Shown: positions 15,550 to 25,501 of the stretch, in pieces | How positions within the stretch are numbered: position 1 is the stretch's first letter | How the letters are laid out: every line of letters begins with the position of its first letter | NCBI GenBank assembly: GCA_017304845.1 | Contig: JAFKLL010000016.1 | Location: forward strand, 1 to 64,000 | Source: Solirubrobacterales bacterium | GTDB lineage: Bacteria > Actinomycetota > Thermoleophilia > Solirubrobacterales > 70-9 | Reading direction: 5' to 3' | Length of the DNA stretch: 64,000 nt | Made by a program: the position numbers and the translations under genes | Notes under the pieces: model-generated | What the model was told of the DNA's origin: nothing | Databases searched by the model: none | The model's input: only the letters and a program-made list of their open reading frames with translations

Positions 15550-16983
15550 ATGTCTGCAACGAAACCCACGAATCCTCCGGTCCGCCTGCGCCGTGGCGAG
15601 ACCTTCGAAGCCCCGATCGAGACCCTCGCCTACGGCGGCCGAGGGATCGCCCGCCCGGGGGGATACGTGGTCTTCGTCGGCGGCGGCCTGCCCGGCGACA
15701 CGGTTCGCGCGGAGGTCACCAAGTCGAAGAAGGGCTACGCCGAGGCGAACGCGCTGGAGATCCTCAGCCCCAGCCCGGACCGCCTCCCGGACGTCGACCT
15801 CCACCAGGGCGAGCCCTGCCCCGGCGCCTCCTGGCAGGCGCTCAGCTACGAACGCCAGCTCGCCTTCAAGGAGGAGCACGTCGCCGACGCGCTGACCCGG
15901 ATCGGCCGGATCGAAGGCGTCAACATCGACCCGATCGTCGGCGCCGACGAGCAGTGGCGCTACCGCAACAAGGTCGAGTACTCGTTCGGCGAGCAGGACG
16001 GGGAGCTGGTCCTGGGCTTCCATCCCCGCGGACGCTGGGACGAGGTGCTCGACATCGAGGACTGCCATCTCTCCTCCGAGGCGACCAACAAGGCCCGCAA
16101 CGAGGTGCTGGCCTGGGCGAAGTCCGAGGGCCTCAACGCCTACGACCCGCATGACCACCGCGGCATCCTCCGCAACCTGGTGATCCGCGAAGGACGGCGC
16201 ACCGGCCAGGTCCAGACCCGCCTGGTCACCTCGAAGGCCAACTTCCCCCGCCCGCCGGTCGACCTCCACACGATGATCGAAGGGCCCTCCGGCTCGACCT
16301 CCGGCCCGACCGGGGTGCTCGGCGAGGAGTTCCTGCGCGAGCGGATCTTCGACCTCGACATCATCCTCTCCCACGACGCCTTCTTCCAGACCAACACCGA
16401 GATGGCCGAGAAGCTCTACGGCCTGGCCGCCGAGTACGCCGGCCTGACCGGGACCGAGAAGCTGTTCGACCTCTACTGCGGGGTCGGCACGATCGGGCTC
16501 AGCATGGCCCGCCAGGCCGGGCAGGTCTGGGGCCTCGAGATCGTGCCGGAGGCGATCGAGAACGCGAAGCGGAACGCCAAGGCGAACGGGATCACCAACG
16601 CCCGGTTCGTCGCCGCCAACGCCCGCACCGGGATGCGGCCGCTGATCGAGGAAGCCGGCCGTCCTGACGTGATCACCGTCGACCCGCCCCGGGCCGGCCT
16701 CTCGGCCAAGATCGTGCGTCGCCTGATCGAGTGCGAGGCGAAGCGGATCGTCTACATCTCCTGCAACCCGACCACACTGGCCCCGAATGCGGCCCAGTTG
16801 ATCGAGGCCGGCTATAGGCTGACTCGCGTGAGACCTGTCGACATGTTCCCCCAGACCCCGCACATCGAGTGCGTCGCCCAGTTCGATCTGGTCGGCGAGG
16901 TGAAGTACGTCGAGTCGCCGAGCGAGCGCAAGCGCCGCGAGCGCGACGAGCGCCGTGAGGCGGCGCAGGAGGCCGGCGAGTGA
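15550..16983 (+). CDS. TrmA/RumA-family RNA (uracil-5-)-methyltransferase
   Basis: From the ATG at 15550 (a GTG lies 12 bases upstream) the protein has 477 residues. An N-terminal TRAM beta-barrel (about residues 8-65) is followed by a SAM-dependent methyltransferase with 'FFQTNTEMAEKLY', 'DLYCGVGTIGLSMA' (SAM loop), 'DPPRAGL' and the catalytic 'YISCNPTTLAPN' cysteine. It ends with the 'PQTPHIECVA' general-base region and a charged tail. It should form 5-methyluridine in rRNA or tRNA. The [4Fe-4S] motif of RumA is broken: only one Cys remains in 'EPCPGASWQ'. It overlaps the next gene by four bases. Confidence 0.88.
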   Translation: MSATKPTNPPVRLRRGETFEAPIETLAYGGRGIARPGGYVVFVGGGLPGDTVRAEVTKSKKGYAEANALEILSPSPDRLPDVDLHQGEPCPGASWQALSYERQLAFKEEHVADALTRIGRIEGVNIDPIVGADEQWRYRNKVEYSFGEQDGELVLGFHPRGRWDEVLDIEDCHLSSEATNKARNEVLAWAKSEGLNAYDPHDHRGILRNLVIREGRRTGQVQTRLVTSKANFPRPPVDLHTMIEGPSGSTSGPTGVLGEEFLRERIFDLDIILSHDAFFQTNTEMAEKLYGLAAEYAGLTGTEKLFDLYCGVGTIGLSMARQAGQVWGLEIVPEAIENAKRNAKANGITNARFVAANARTGMRPLIEEAGRPDVITVDPPRAGLSAKIVRRLIECEAKRIVYISCNPTTLAPNAAQLIEAGYRLTRVRPVDMFPQTPHIECVAQFDLVGEVKYVESPSERKRRERDERREAAQEAGE

Positions 16984-17774
16984 GCCGCCCCGCGCAGCAG
17001 CGCGCCTTCGGGGTCGCGGCCGGTCTGCCGGAAGAGGTCTGCGCGCCACTCGCCGCGGCCTGTGAGGAAGCCGGCTACGCCTCGATCTGGGCCAATGACC
17101 ATCCGCTGGCCAAGGGCCTCGACACCCTGGCCGAGTTCGCCAAGGGCGCGGACGGGATCGAGCTCGGCGTGGCCGTGATCGCCCTGGACCGGCACGACCC
17201 GAAGGCGATCGCCGCCGACATCGAGCGGCTAGGGCTGGACCCGTCGCGGCTCTGGATCGGCGTCGGCGCCGGCTTCAGCAAGAAGCCGCTGACCTTCATG
17301 ACCGAGCAGATCGAAGAGCTTCGCGCGGCGCTTCCGGGCGTCCGCCTGGTGATGGCGGCGATGGGCCCGAAGATGTGCGCCCTGGCCGGTTCGTCCTACG
17401 ACGGGGCCTTCTTCAACTGGATGACCCCGGATTTCGCGGCCGATGCCCGGACCAAGGTGGAAGCCGGCGCCGCGGAGGCCGGCCATGACTCGCCTCCGGT
17501 CTTCGGCTACGTCCGCACCGCGGTCGGCCCGGACGCGGCCGAGCGGCTGGCCAAGGAGGAGTCCTTCTACCGCGACCTCCACGACGGCTACCGGAACCAC
17601 TTCGCCCGCCTCGGCGAGCCGGAGGGCACCGTGGGCGTCGCCGCGGCCGATCGCGATGACGCGCAGGCCAAGCTCGCCGCCTACGAGGCGCTCGACGTGA
17701 TCGTGGTCCGTGGGCTCGCCTCGGCCCGGATCGACCCGATGGTCGAGCTGGCCCGAGCCGCCGCACCCGCCTGA
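16980..17774 (+). CDS. Luciferase-like monooxygenase family oxidoreductase (probably F420-type)
   Basis: This 264-residue TIM-barrel protein starts at a GTG that overlaps the upstream stop by four bases, so it is translationally coupled. It has the features of actinobacterial LLM-class oxidoreductases: 'AAACEEAGYASIWANDHP' near the N-terminus, 'ELGVAVIALDRHDP', 'RLWIGVGAGF' and a 'GVAAADRDDA' region near the C-terminus. It is shorter than the usual 290-340 residues. Cofactor F420 rather than FMN is inferred from the phylum. Substrate unknown. Confidence 0.75.
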   Translation: MSRPAQQRAFGVAAGLPEEVCAPLAAACEEAGYASIWANDHPLAKGLDTLAEFAKGADGIELGVAVIALDRHDPKAIAADIERLGLDPSRLWIGVGAGFSKKPLTFMTEQIEELRAALPGVRLVMAAMGPKMCALAGSSYDGAFFNWMTPDFAADARTKVEAGAAEAGHDSPPVFGYVRTAVGPDAAERLAKEESFYRDLHDGYRNHFARLGEPEGTVGVAAADRDDAQAKLAAYEALDVIVVRGLASARIDPMVELARAAAPA

Positions 17775-17802
17775 GCCGGCGCCGGCTCAGGCCGGCCCGG
17801 CG

Positions 17803-19831
<2,029 letters not shown>

Positions 19832-19861
19832 CTCCGTCGCCGGCGCCCGTCGGGCGGCCGT

Positions 19862-19867
19862 TAGAGT
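19862..19867 (+). promoter_or_regulatory. -10 hexamer TAGAGT, leaderless start
   Basis: TAGAGT ends seven bases before the ATG at 19875; no ribosome site lies between. Confidence 0.5.
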
Positions 19868-19874
19868 CGGGGTC

Positions 19875-20600
19875 ATGCCCGACCGCGAGAAGATTTCCCG
19901 TTACGCCAAGGCCAAAGCGAAGGAAGGCAAGGGAGGCGAGCTGGCGGCGATCCTGCTCGAGGCCTCCGAAGCCAACCGAGAGTTCGAGGGCTGCCTCCAG
20001 TACGAGGTGCACCAGTCGGTCTTCGATCCCGACACGATCTGGGTCACCGAGGCCTGGGCCGACCAGGCCTCGATCAAGGCCTCTCTCGAAGCCGACTCGA
20101 ACAAGGAGCTGATCGCCAAGGCCCGGCCGCTGATCGAGGACATAGAGGTGATCGAGCTGGTCCCGCTGGGCGGGATCGAAGCCCGTCTCGCCGACCCTCG
20201 CACCGCGACTGCCAAGCCCGGCTACAAGCTGCTCCAGGTCGACGAGATCGAGGACTCCGGCGCGAGCCACGGGCTGGGCGAGATCCAGGAGGCCCGCTTC
20301 CCGACCAGGGATCTCGAGGCGAGCCAGGTCGGAGTGGCCGCGTTCCGGATGAAGCCGGACCAGCGCCAGCCCTTCGGCCACCACCACGACAAGGCCGAGG
20401 AGATCTACTTCGTGGTCTCCGGCTCGGGCCGGGTCAAGCTCGACGACGACATCGTCGAGCTGCGCGAGGGAAGCCTGCTCCGGGTCGGCCCGGAGATCAC
20501 CCGCTGCTTCGAAGCCGGCCCGGAGGGGATGGTCTACTACGCCGCCGGCCAGCACATGACCGGCGACGGAGACATCGAACCCGGCTGGTGGACCGACTAA
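19875..20600 (+). CDS. ABM-cupin two-domain protein
   Basis: This is a 241-residue fusion. Residues 1-95 match an antibiotic-biosynthesis-monooxygenase (ABM) ferredoxin-like domain ('FEGCLQYEVHQSVFDPDTIW', 'EAWADQASIKASLEAD'). Residues 110-241 are a cupin with 'FGHHHDKAEEIYFVVSGSG' (metal ligands His, His, Glu) and a later 'LRVGPEITRCFEAG'. ABM domains act as dimers in quinone or haem chemistry, and cupins bind a metal for dioxygenase or isomerase reactions. A small aromatic or quinone substrate is a guess. Confidence 0.75.
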   Translation: MPDREKISRYAKAKAKEGKGGELAAILLEASEANREFEGCLQYEVHQSVFDPDTIWVTEAWADQASIKASLEADSNKELIAKARPLIEDIEVIELVPLGGIEARLADPRTATAKPGYKLLQVDEIEDSGASHGLGEIQEARFPTRDLEASQVGVAAFRMKPDQRQPFGHHHDKAEEIYFVVSGSGRVKLDDDIVELREGSLLRVGPEITRCFEAGPEGMVYYAAGQHMTGDGDIEPGWWTD

Positions 20601-20615
20601 AACCCGCGAAATCCT

Positions 20616-20650
20616 GCCCGGAAACATACGCCGGGCGTATGTTTCCGGGC
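20616..20650. terminator. Perfect 15-5-15 hairpin between convergent genes
   Basis: GCCCGGAAACATACG and its exact complement flank a CCGGG loop. The hairpin lies between the convergent ABM-cupin and DUF4190 genes. It lacks a long T run. Its GAAACATACG core resembles that of the hairpin at 21578-21628. Confidence 0.7.
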
Positions 20651-20666
20651 GGAATTTCTCTGGGGG

Positions 20667-21080
20667 CTAGGCGTCGACTATCGCGAGGACGATGATCGAG
20701 ACGATGAAGATCGCGCTGAGGGCGGTCGTGATGATGCCCATCACGAATCCGGCCTGAGCCTGGCCGCGTCCTTCGAGCTCCGGGTTGTCCCGGATCTCGT
20801 TCTTGGCGATCGCGCCGAACACGATCGCCAGGATGCCCAGGACCAGTGAGAGCAGGCCGAGCGTGAAGAACGAGCAGAGAAAGACGCTGACCAGCCCGCA
20901 GATCCCGAGCACCATCGCGGCGGTCGCCTTGCCGGCGGTCGGCGGCTTCGGCGGGATCGGCTGGGACTGAGGGTGAGCCATGCCGGGCTGCGGCGCGACC
21001 GTCTGAGGCGGCGCGTGGTGAGGCTGGGGCTGTTGCGGCGGCTGAGGCTGCTGAGGCGGCACCGGCGGCTGATCGGACAT
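20667..21080 (-). CDS. DUF4190-type membrane protein with Pro/Gln-rich N-terminus
   Basis: This 137-residue protein has a disordered Pro/Gln/His-rich first 50 residues and two hydrophobic helices ('MVLGICGLVSVFLCSFFTLGLLSLVLGIL' and 'AGFVMGIITTALSAIFIVSII'). Between them is the DUF4190-type cytoplasmic loop 'IAKNEIRDNPELEGRGQA'. AAGGGA lies upstream; GTG at 21083 is an alternative start. Family function is unknown. In actinobacteria it is often found with membrane or secretion genes. Confidence 0.75.
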   Translation of the reverse strand: MSDQPPVPPQQPQPPQQPQPHHAPPQTVAPQPGMAHPQSQPIPPKPPTAGKATAAMVLGICGLVSVFLCSFFTLGLLSLVLGILAIVFGAIAKNEIRDNPELEGRGQAQAGFVMGIITTALSAIFIVSIIVLAIVDA

Positions 21081-21148
21081 CACGGATTCCCTTCACGTCT
21101 GGACGAGACCGAGCCGGATGCCCGGCGGTCGGCGACAATATATCCCGC

Positions 21149-21553
21149 ATGGACGCCGGCCCCGACACCGCTCACGACCGCCGCGACGGGCTGTTGCTGG
21201 CCGCGGCCGGCCTGGCCCCCTTTGCGATGGGAGGCATCTATGCGGCGACCGGCGGCGACGGGTTCGATTCGGTCTGCCCCTTCCACGAGGTGACCGGCCT
21301 GCCCTGCCCGCTCTGCGGCGGCACCCGGGCCTTCGGTCTGGTCGCCCAGGCCGACCCGGGCTTCCTCCACTTCAACTTCTTCTGGGTGATCGCGGCGACC
21401 GCCCTCGTCCTGGCCGGGCTCGCCGTGGCCTTCACCGGACTCTCGTTCCGAGGCTTCTGGTCACGCGCCAGAACCCCGCTGCTCCTGATCGGCGGCGCGA
21501 TGCTCCTCGGCTGGATCACCGCCCTGGCCAACCAGGGCAGCATCTTCGCCTGA
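21149..21553 (+). CDS. DUF2752 membrane protein
   Basis: This 134-residue protein has the DUF2752 signature 'CPFHEVTGLPCPLCGGTRA', three conserved cysteines and a GTR motif, between hydrophobic segments at residues 14-32, 72-96 and 108-130. The four-cysteine cluster looks like a metal or redox site at the membrane, but no function is established. The divergent neighbour starts 68 bases away. TATATC/CAATAT lies just before the ATG. Confidence 0.85.
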   Translation: MDAGPDTAHDRRDGLLLAAAGLAPFAMGGIYAATGGDGFDSVCPFHEVTGLPCPLCGGTRAFGLVAQADPGFLHFNFFWVIAATALVLAGLAVAFTGLSFRGFWSRARTPLLLIGGAMLLGWITALANQGSIFA

Positions 21554-21577
21554 CCCAGGCCCTGGCCCGGTCCAGAC

Positions 21578-21628
21578 CACAAACGGTGCAGAAACATTCG
21601 TATGACGAATGTTTCTGAGCGGTTTGTG
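21578..21628. terminator. Two-step hairpin between convergent genes
   Basis: An outer stem CACAAAC/GTTTGTG and an inner perfect 12-bp stem CAGAAACATTCG/CGAATGTTTCTG enclose a TATGA loop. The two stems are separated by 4-base internal loops. It ends five bases before the stop of the convergent gene at 21633. Confidence 0.7.
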
Positions 21629-21632
21629 CGGT

Positions 21633-22238
21633 TTAGTAGGGCGGGAGGTCGTCGTGCCAGCGGCCGAGGGTGCGGAAGGCGCGCCAGAAGCGTCGCTTCG
21701 CGGTCTCCTCGTCGAGGGCGCCGTCGATGTCCGGGGTGAAGATCGCGTCGCAGGCCGGGGTGAAGGCCTGAATCTCGCCCTCGCGCGCCTCCAGGGTGCG
21801 GGCCAGCGGGAGGCCGAGGCCGTTGACCGTCTCGAGCGCGGCGTCGCCCATCACCACGACGATCCGCGGCTGGACGATGTTGAACTCGTCGGCCAGGCGG
21901 GCGATGCACTCGGGGTCGGCCTGGCTCGGATCCTCGACCGGGCACTTGGCGCAGAGCGTGCCGTAGATGACGGTCGGGTCGATCGAGAGCCGCTTGAAGC
22001 TCTTCATGAGGGCGTTGCCGGCCCGGCCGTAGAAGGCGACCCCCTCCTCCACCTCGGCGGTGGTGGGGGCGAACTTGACCAGCATGATGTCGGCCTGCGG
22101 GTGGCCGGAGCCCAGCACCGGCATGACCCGGGTGGCCAGGCAGGCCTCGCAGCTCTGCAGGTCCCGGCTGAGCTGATTCAGCTCCCGGATCGCGCGTTCC
22201 AGATACTTCTCTTTGATCTCGTTGTCGGTGACAGGCAT
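21633..22238 (-). CDS. Divergent uracil-DNA-glycosylase-superfamily protein
   Basis: This 201-residue protein starts at the ATG at 22238 (the frame runs further up without family similarity). It resembles Fe-S-type (family 4/5) uracil-DNA glycosylases: 'CEACLATR' near residue 30, 'FYGRAGNALMKSFKRLSID' and 'CAKCPVEDPSQADPEC' give the four-cysteine pattern, and 'QPRIVVVMGDAAL' matches the core. However, the catalytic motif A (GEAPG-type) is replaced by 'VKFAPTTAEVEEG', and the C-terminal HPS motif is replaced by 'FTPDIDGALD'. The fold call is fair; uracil excision is doubtful. It is the last gene of the inositol-lipid gene run. Confidence 0.65.
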   Translation of the reverse strand: MPVTDNEIKEKYLERAIRELNQLSRDLQSCEACLATRVMPVLGSGHPQADIMLVKFAPTTAEVEEGVAFYGRAGNALMKSFKRLSIDPTVIYGTLCAKCPVEDPSQADPECIARLADEFNIVQPRIVVVMGDAALETVNGLGLPLARTLEAREGEIQAFTPACDAIFTPDIDGALDEETAKRRFWRAFRTLGRWHDDLPPY

Positions 22239-22306
22239 CGCTGGGGTTCTCTTTGACGCCCCGGGCGGTGCTCCTCCCCCGCCCGCCCGATCACCGGGGC
22301 CGTGCA

Positions 22307-24244
22307 TCAGCTCTTGCCTGCTGCACGTTTCGAACCACGGGACTTGCGGCGCCCACCCTTGGCCGGGCGGGCGTCATCGACCTGGCGTTTGGCGGCCTTC
22401 GGGCGGCCCGTGGTCTGGATGAACTTGAGCGCCTGGACGTAGACGAGGTTCTTGTGGCGCCGGGTGATCTCCGCTTCCCGCATCGACTCGAGGAACTCCT
22501 CAGGGCCGTCGAAATCATGCAGCCGGTTGCGGACCGCGCCCAGGCCCTGGGCGACATGGCTGTCGGATCCGGCGGCCGGGATGATGTTGTACTTGCGGGC
22601 GAAGCGCTCCGCCTCCTCGTTGAAGGACGAGATCGCGACCCGGGGGTTGAAGACCTCCATCAGGTCGATGTCCTCGACGATGTCGAGCAGGTTCTCGTAG
22701 TCCGGGACCGAGTGGAGCCGGTCGAAGGGATGCGGCACGTAGACGAGGCCGCCCTGCCGCCTGATCTCCTTGATCGTGTCCTTCATCGAGGTGCCCTTCG
22801 GGATCTTCTCCTTCAGGAACAGGCCGATCACCTCGCCGGCGTCGCCGGTCATCACCTCCTCGGCGACGATGATCTTGAAGTCGTCCATCTCCTCGACGAT
22901 CCCGGCCGCTTCCTGGGCGCCGGAGACCTCGTTGTGGTCGGTGACCGCGATCGCCCCGAAGCCGCGGTCGCGGGCGGTCTCGATCAGCACCTTGACCGGG
23001 GTCGCGCAGTCGCTGGAGTGGTCCGTGTGCATGTGGAGGTCGACGTCGATCAGCGGCCGTTCACGCAGCTTGGCCCGCAGCTCCGGGTTGCCGGTCGGGT
23101 CGTGCCGGCGGGCGACGAGCCGCTCGTAGATCTCCTCGAACCGGGCCGCCACCTCGGGCCAACTCTCGACCTCGAAGTCGCGCCCGGCGGAGCGCAGCCG
23201 CGAGAGCAGGCCCTGGTCCTTGCCGAGCCGCTCGATCTGACCGGCCAGGGTGACCGGGTCGCCGGCCGGGAAGAGCAGGCCACGCTGGCCGTCCCCGACC
23301 AGCTCGACGTAGCGGCCGATAGTCGTGCTCACCGGCACCGCGCCGGAGGCGATCGCCTGGCGCAGCGCGGCGGGATCGGGCCGGGGCCCGTTCGAGGCGG
23401 CGACGAAGACATCGGAGTGCGAGAGCAGCTCGGCCAGGGTCGCCTGCTCCGGGCCGATCACCTTGATCCGCTCCCGGACCTGCTTGGCGACCCGCAGCTG
23501 GACCTCGCCGGGCTGCTCGGCGTAGACCGTCGCGGTCCAGTCGAGCTCGGTCGGCAGGCGGCGGAGGGCGCGCAGGAAGAGACGCAGCGCTCCCGGCTCC
23601 TCCCGTTCGGAGAAGACGATCTTGAGCGGGGCCTCGCCGGTCTGGGCCGGCTCGACCGGGTCGATGCCGGGATGGGCCAGTTCGTAGGAACCGGGGAAGT
23701 AGCGGTTCAGCAGCTTGGCCGAGGCCTTCGAAGAGGTGGTGCGGGCATCGAGCCGGCCGAAGAAGATCTCGAGCAGCGGCCGGGCGAACTGGGTGGCGAA
23801 GGGCCGCTCCTCGGTCTCGTGGAAGGTGCCGACGTTGAGCGAGAAGGAGTGCCGGAGGGCGGTCGAGGAGAAGCCCGGAACGAAGGGGTCGTGGACGTGG
23901 ACGATGTCGAAGCGACCGGAGCCGAGCAGCGCCTCGACCCGGTTGCCGACGTCGACCGAGACCGGGGCCTGGCGCTTGCCGGCACGGGGGATCTTCACCC
24001 CGCCGCCCATCGAGAGCACCCGGGGCTCCTCGCCGGGCGCGAACAGGGCATCCGGGTCGTCGGGGAGGGCGGCCAGCGCCGCCTTGGTCTCGGCGATCGC
24101 CTGACGACCGCCGGATGGTGCCGCGATCAGCACCGAATGACCGCGCCGGGCCAGCTCCTCGCTGACCCGGCGCGTGTACTCGTTCAGTCCGCCCCGTTCA
24201 GATACGGGGAACGGAGTGAACTGGACTATCGAAAGGGGAGCCAA
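22307..24244 (-). CDS. GT4 glycosyltransferase-PHP phosphoesterase fusion
   Basis: This 645-residue protein starts at a TTG directly after the ino1 stop. Residues 1-390 have a GT-B/GT4 fold: 'FTPFPVSERGGLNEYTRRV', 'RRGHSVLIAAP', 'DIVHVHDPFVPGF' and 'GTFHETE'. The donor-site EX7E motif is degraded ('SNGPRPDPAALRQAIASG'). Residues 395-600 are a PHP domain with every metal-ligand motif: 'DLHMHTDHSSD', 'VTDHNE', 'VPHPFDR' and 'GSDSHVA'. The tail is very basic. PHP domains hydrolyse phosphate esters. Next to ino1 and a CDP-alcohol phosphatidyltransferase, it could dephosphorylate phosphatidylinositol phosphate and glycosylate the product; this is inference. Confidence 0.82.
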   Translation of the reverse strand: MAPLSIVQFTPFPVSERGGLNEYTRRVSEELARRGHSVLIAAPSGGRQAIAETKAALAALPDDPDALFAPGEEPRVLSMGGGVKIPRAGKRQAPVSVDVGNRVEALLGSGRFDIVHVHDPFVPGFSSTALRHSFSLNVGTFHETEERPFATQFARPLLEIFFGRLDARTTSSKASAKLLNRYFPGSYELAHPGIDPVEPAQTGEAPLKIVFSEREEPGALRLFLRALRRLPTELDWTATVYAEQPGEVQLRVAKQVRERIKVIGPEQATLAELLSHSDVFVAASNGPRPDPAALRQAIASGAVPVSTTIGRYVELVGDGQRGLLFPAGDPVTLAGQIERLGKDQGLLSRLRSAGRDFEVESWPEVAARFEEIYERLVARRHDPTGNPELRAKLRERPLIDVDLHMHTDHSSDCATPVKVLIETARDRGFGAIAVTDHNEVSGAQEAAGIVEEMDDFKIIVAEEVMTGDAGEVIGLFLKEKIPKGTSMKDTIKEIRRQGGLVYVPHPFDRLHSVPDYENLLDIVEDIDLMEVFNPRVAISSFNEEAERFARKYNIIPAAGSDSHVAQGLGAVRNRLHDFDGPEEFLESMREAEITRRHKNLVYVQALKFIQTTGRPKAAKRQVDDARPAKGGRRKSRGSKRAAGKS

Positions 24245-25435
24245 TCAGGCTTCGGACTTGGTGTCCTCGGCCACCTCGGCCACCGGCTTGGCGCCGCTGA
24301 TCGGCGAGTTGCCGCGGGCGTTGTCGGCGATGAAGCTCTCCGTCTGCTCCCGCGCCTCGGCGTCGGGACGCTGATTGTGCGGCGACTTCATCAGGTACGA
24401 GGACGGGCCGTCGAGCTGGCCGGCGATGCCGTTGTTGAGCGCCAGCTTGATGCAGCGGACCGCGTCGATGACGACGCCGGCCGAGTTCGGGGAGTCCCAG
24501 ACCTCGAGCTTGAGCTCGACGTTGAGCGGGACGTCGCCGAAGGACTTGCCCTCGAGGCGGATGTGGGCCCACTTGCGGTCGGTCAGCCACGGCACGTAGT
24601 CCGAGGGGCCGACGTGGACGTCGCGGTCCTCGAGCTTGGTGCCCATGATCGAGGTGACGGCGTTGGTCTTGGAGATCTTCTTCGAGTCGAGGCGCTCGCG
24701 CTCGAGCATGTTGAAGAAGTCCATGTTGCCGCCGACGTTGAGCTGCGAGGTGTGCTGCATCTCGACGCCACGCTCGTGGAAGAGGCGGGCGAGCTGACGG
24801 TGGACGATGGTCGCGCCGACCTGGGACTTGATGTCGTCGCCGATGATCGGGAGACCGGCCTCCTTGAAGCGGTTGTCCCAGTAGTCCTCGCTGGCGATGA
24901 AGACCGGCAGGCAGTTGACGAAGCCGACGCCGGCGGCGATCGCCTGCTCGACGTACCACTTGACCGCGTCCTCGGAACCGACCGGCAGGTAGCAGACCAG
25001 GACGTCGGTCTTGGTGTCCTTGAGGATCTGGACGATGTCGGCGGTCGGACCGGGGGCCTTGGTGATGACCTGCTTGAGGTACTTGCCCAGGCCGTCCAGG
25101 GTCATGCCGCGCTGGACCTCGACGCCCAGGTTGGGGACGTCGGCGAACTTGATCGTGTCGTTCTGACCCGACCACATCGCCTCGGAGAGGTCCTTGCCGA
25201 CCTTCTCCTGATCGATGTCGAACGCCGCCACGAACTCGATGTCGTTGACGTGGTAGCCGCCGAGATCGACGTGCATGAGACCCGGGACCTGATCGGCCGG
25301 ATCCGCGTCCTTGTAGTACTGGACTCCCTGGATGAAGGAGTTGGCGCAGTTGCCGACGCCGACGATCGCTACTCGGACCTTGTCGTCACGGCGATCCGCG
25401 CCGTTGCCGTTAGATCCGTTGTTGTTGCCACTCAT
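24245..25435 (-). CDS. ino1: Inositol-3-phosphate synthase (myo-inositol-1-phosphate synthase)
   Basis: The enzyme converts glucose-6-phosphate to inositol phosphate with catalytic NAD. At 396 residues it is the short actinobacterial type. It has the Rossmann '[19 protein letters not shown]', '[18 protein letters not shown]', 'NCLPVFIAS', the '[15 protein letters not shown]' active-site segment and '[12 protein letters not shown]'. The start ATG has GGAGG 12 bases upstream. It lies between the CDP-alcohol phosphatidyltransferase (66 bases upstream) and the GT4-PHP gene (no gap), so its product probably feeds phosphatidylinositol synthesis. Confidence 0.95.
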   Translation of the reverse strand: MSGNNNGSNGNGADRRDDKVRVAIVGVGNCANSFIQGVQYYKDADPADQVPGLMHVDLGGYHVNDIEFVAAFDIDQEKVGKDLSEAMWSGQNDTIKFADVPNLGVEVQRGMTLDGLGKYLKQVITKAPGPTADIVQILKDTKTDVLVCYLPVGSEDAVKWYVEQAIAAGVGFVNCLPVFIASEDYWDNRFKEAGLPIIGDDIKSQVGATIVHRQLARLFHERGVEMQHTSQLNVGGNMDFFNMLERERLDSKKISKTNAVTSIMGTKLEDRDVHVGPSDYVPWLTDRKWAHIRLEGKSFGDVPLNVELKLEVWDSPNSAGVVIDAVRCIKLALNNGIAGQLDGPSSYLMKSPHNQRPDAEAREQTESFIADNARGNSPISGAKPVAEVAEDTKSEA

Positions 25436-25501
25436 AAGTTTTTGAATCCTCCTGGTTTCAGGTGCGACGGAAAGACACCCGTAAGGCGTCCTGGTTACAC
25501 C

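Noticed and set aside
22307..23065. PHP domain of the fusion as histidinol phosphatase or RNase AM
   Set aside because: No his gene is near and the domain is fused to a GT4 fold beside ino1. The inositol-lipid context is a better, though unproven, explanation.
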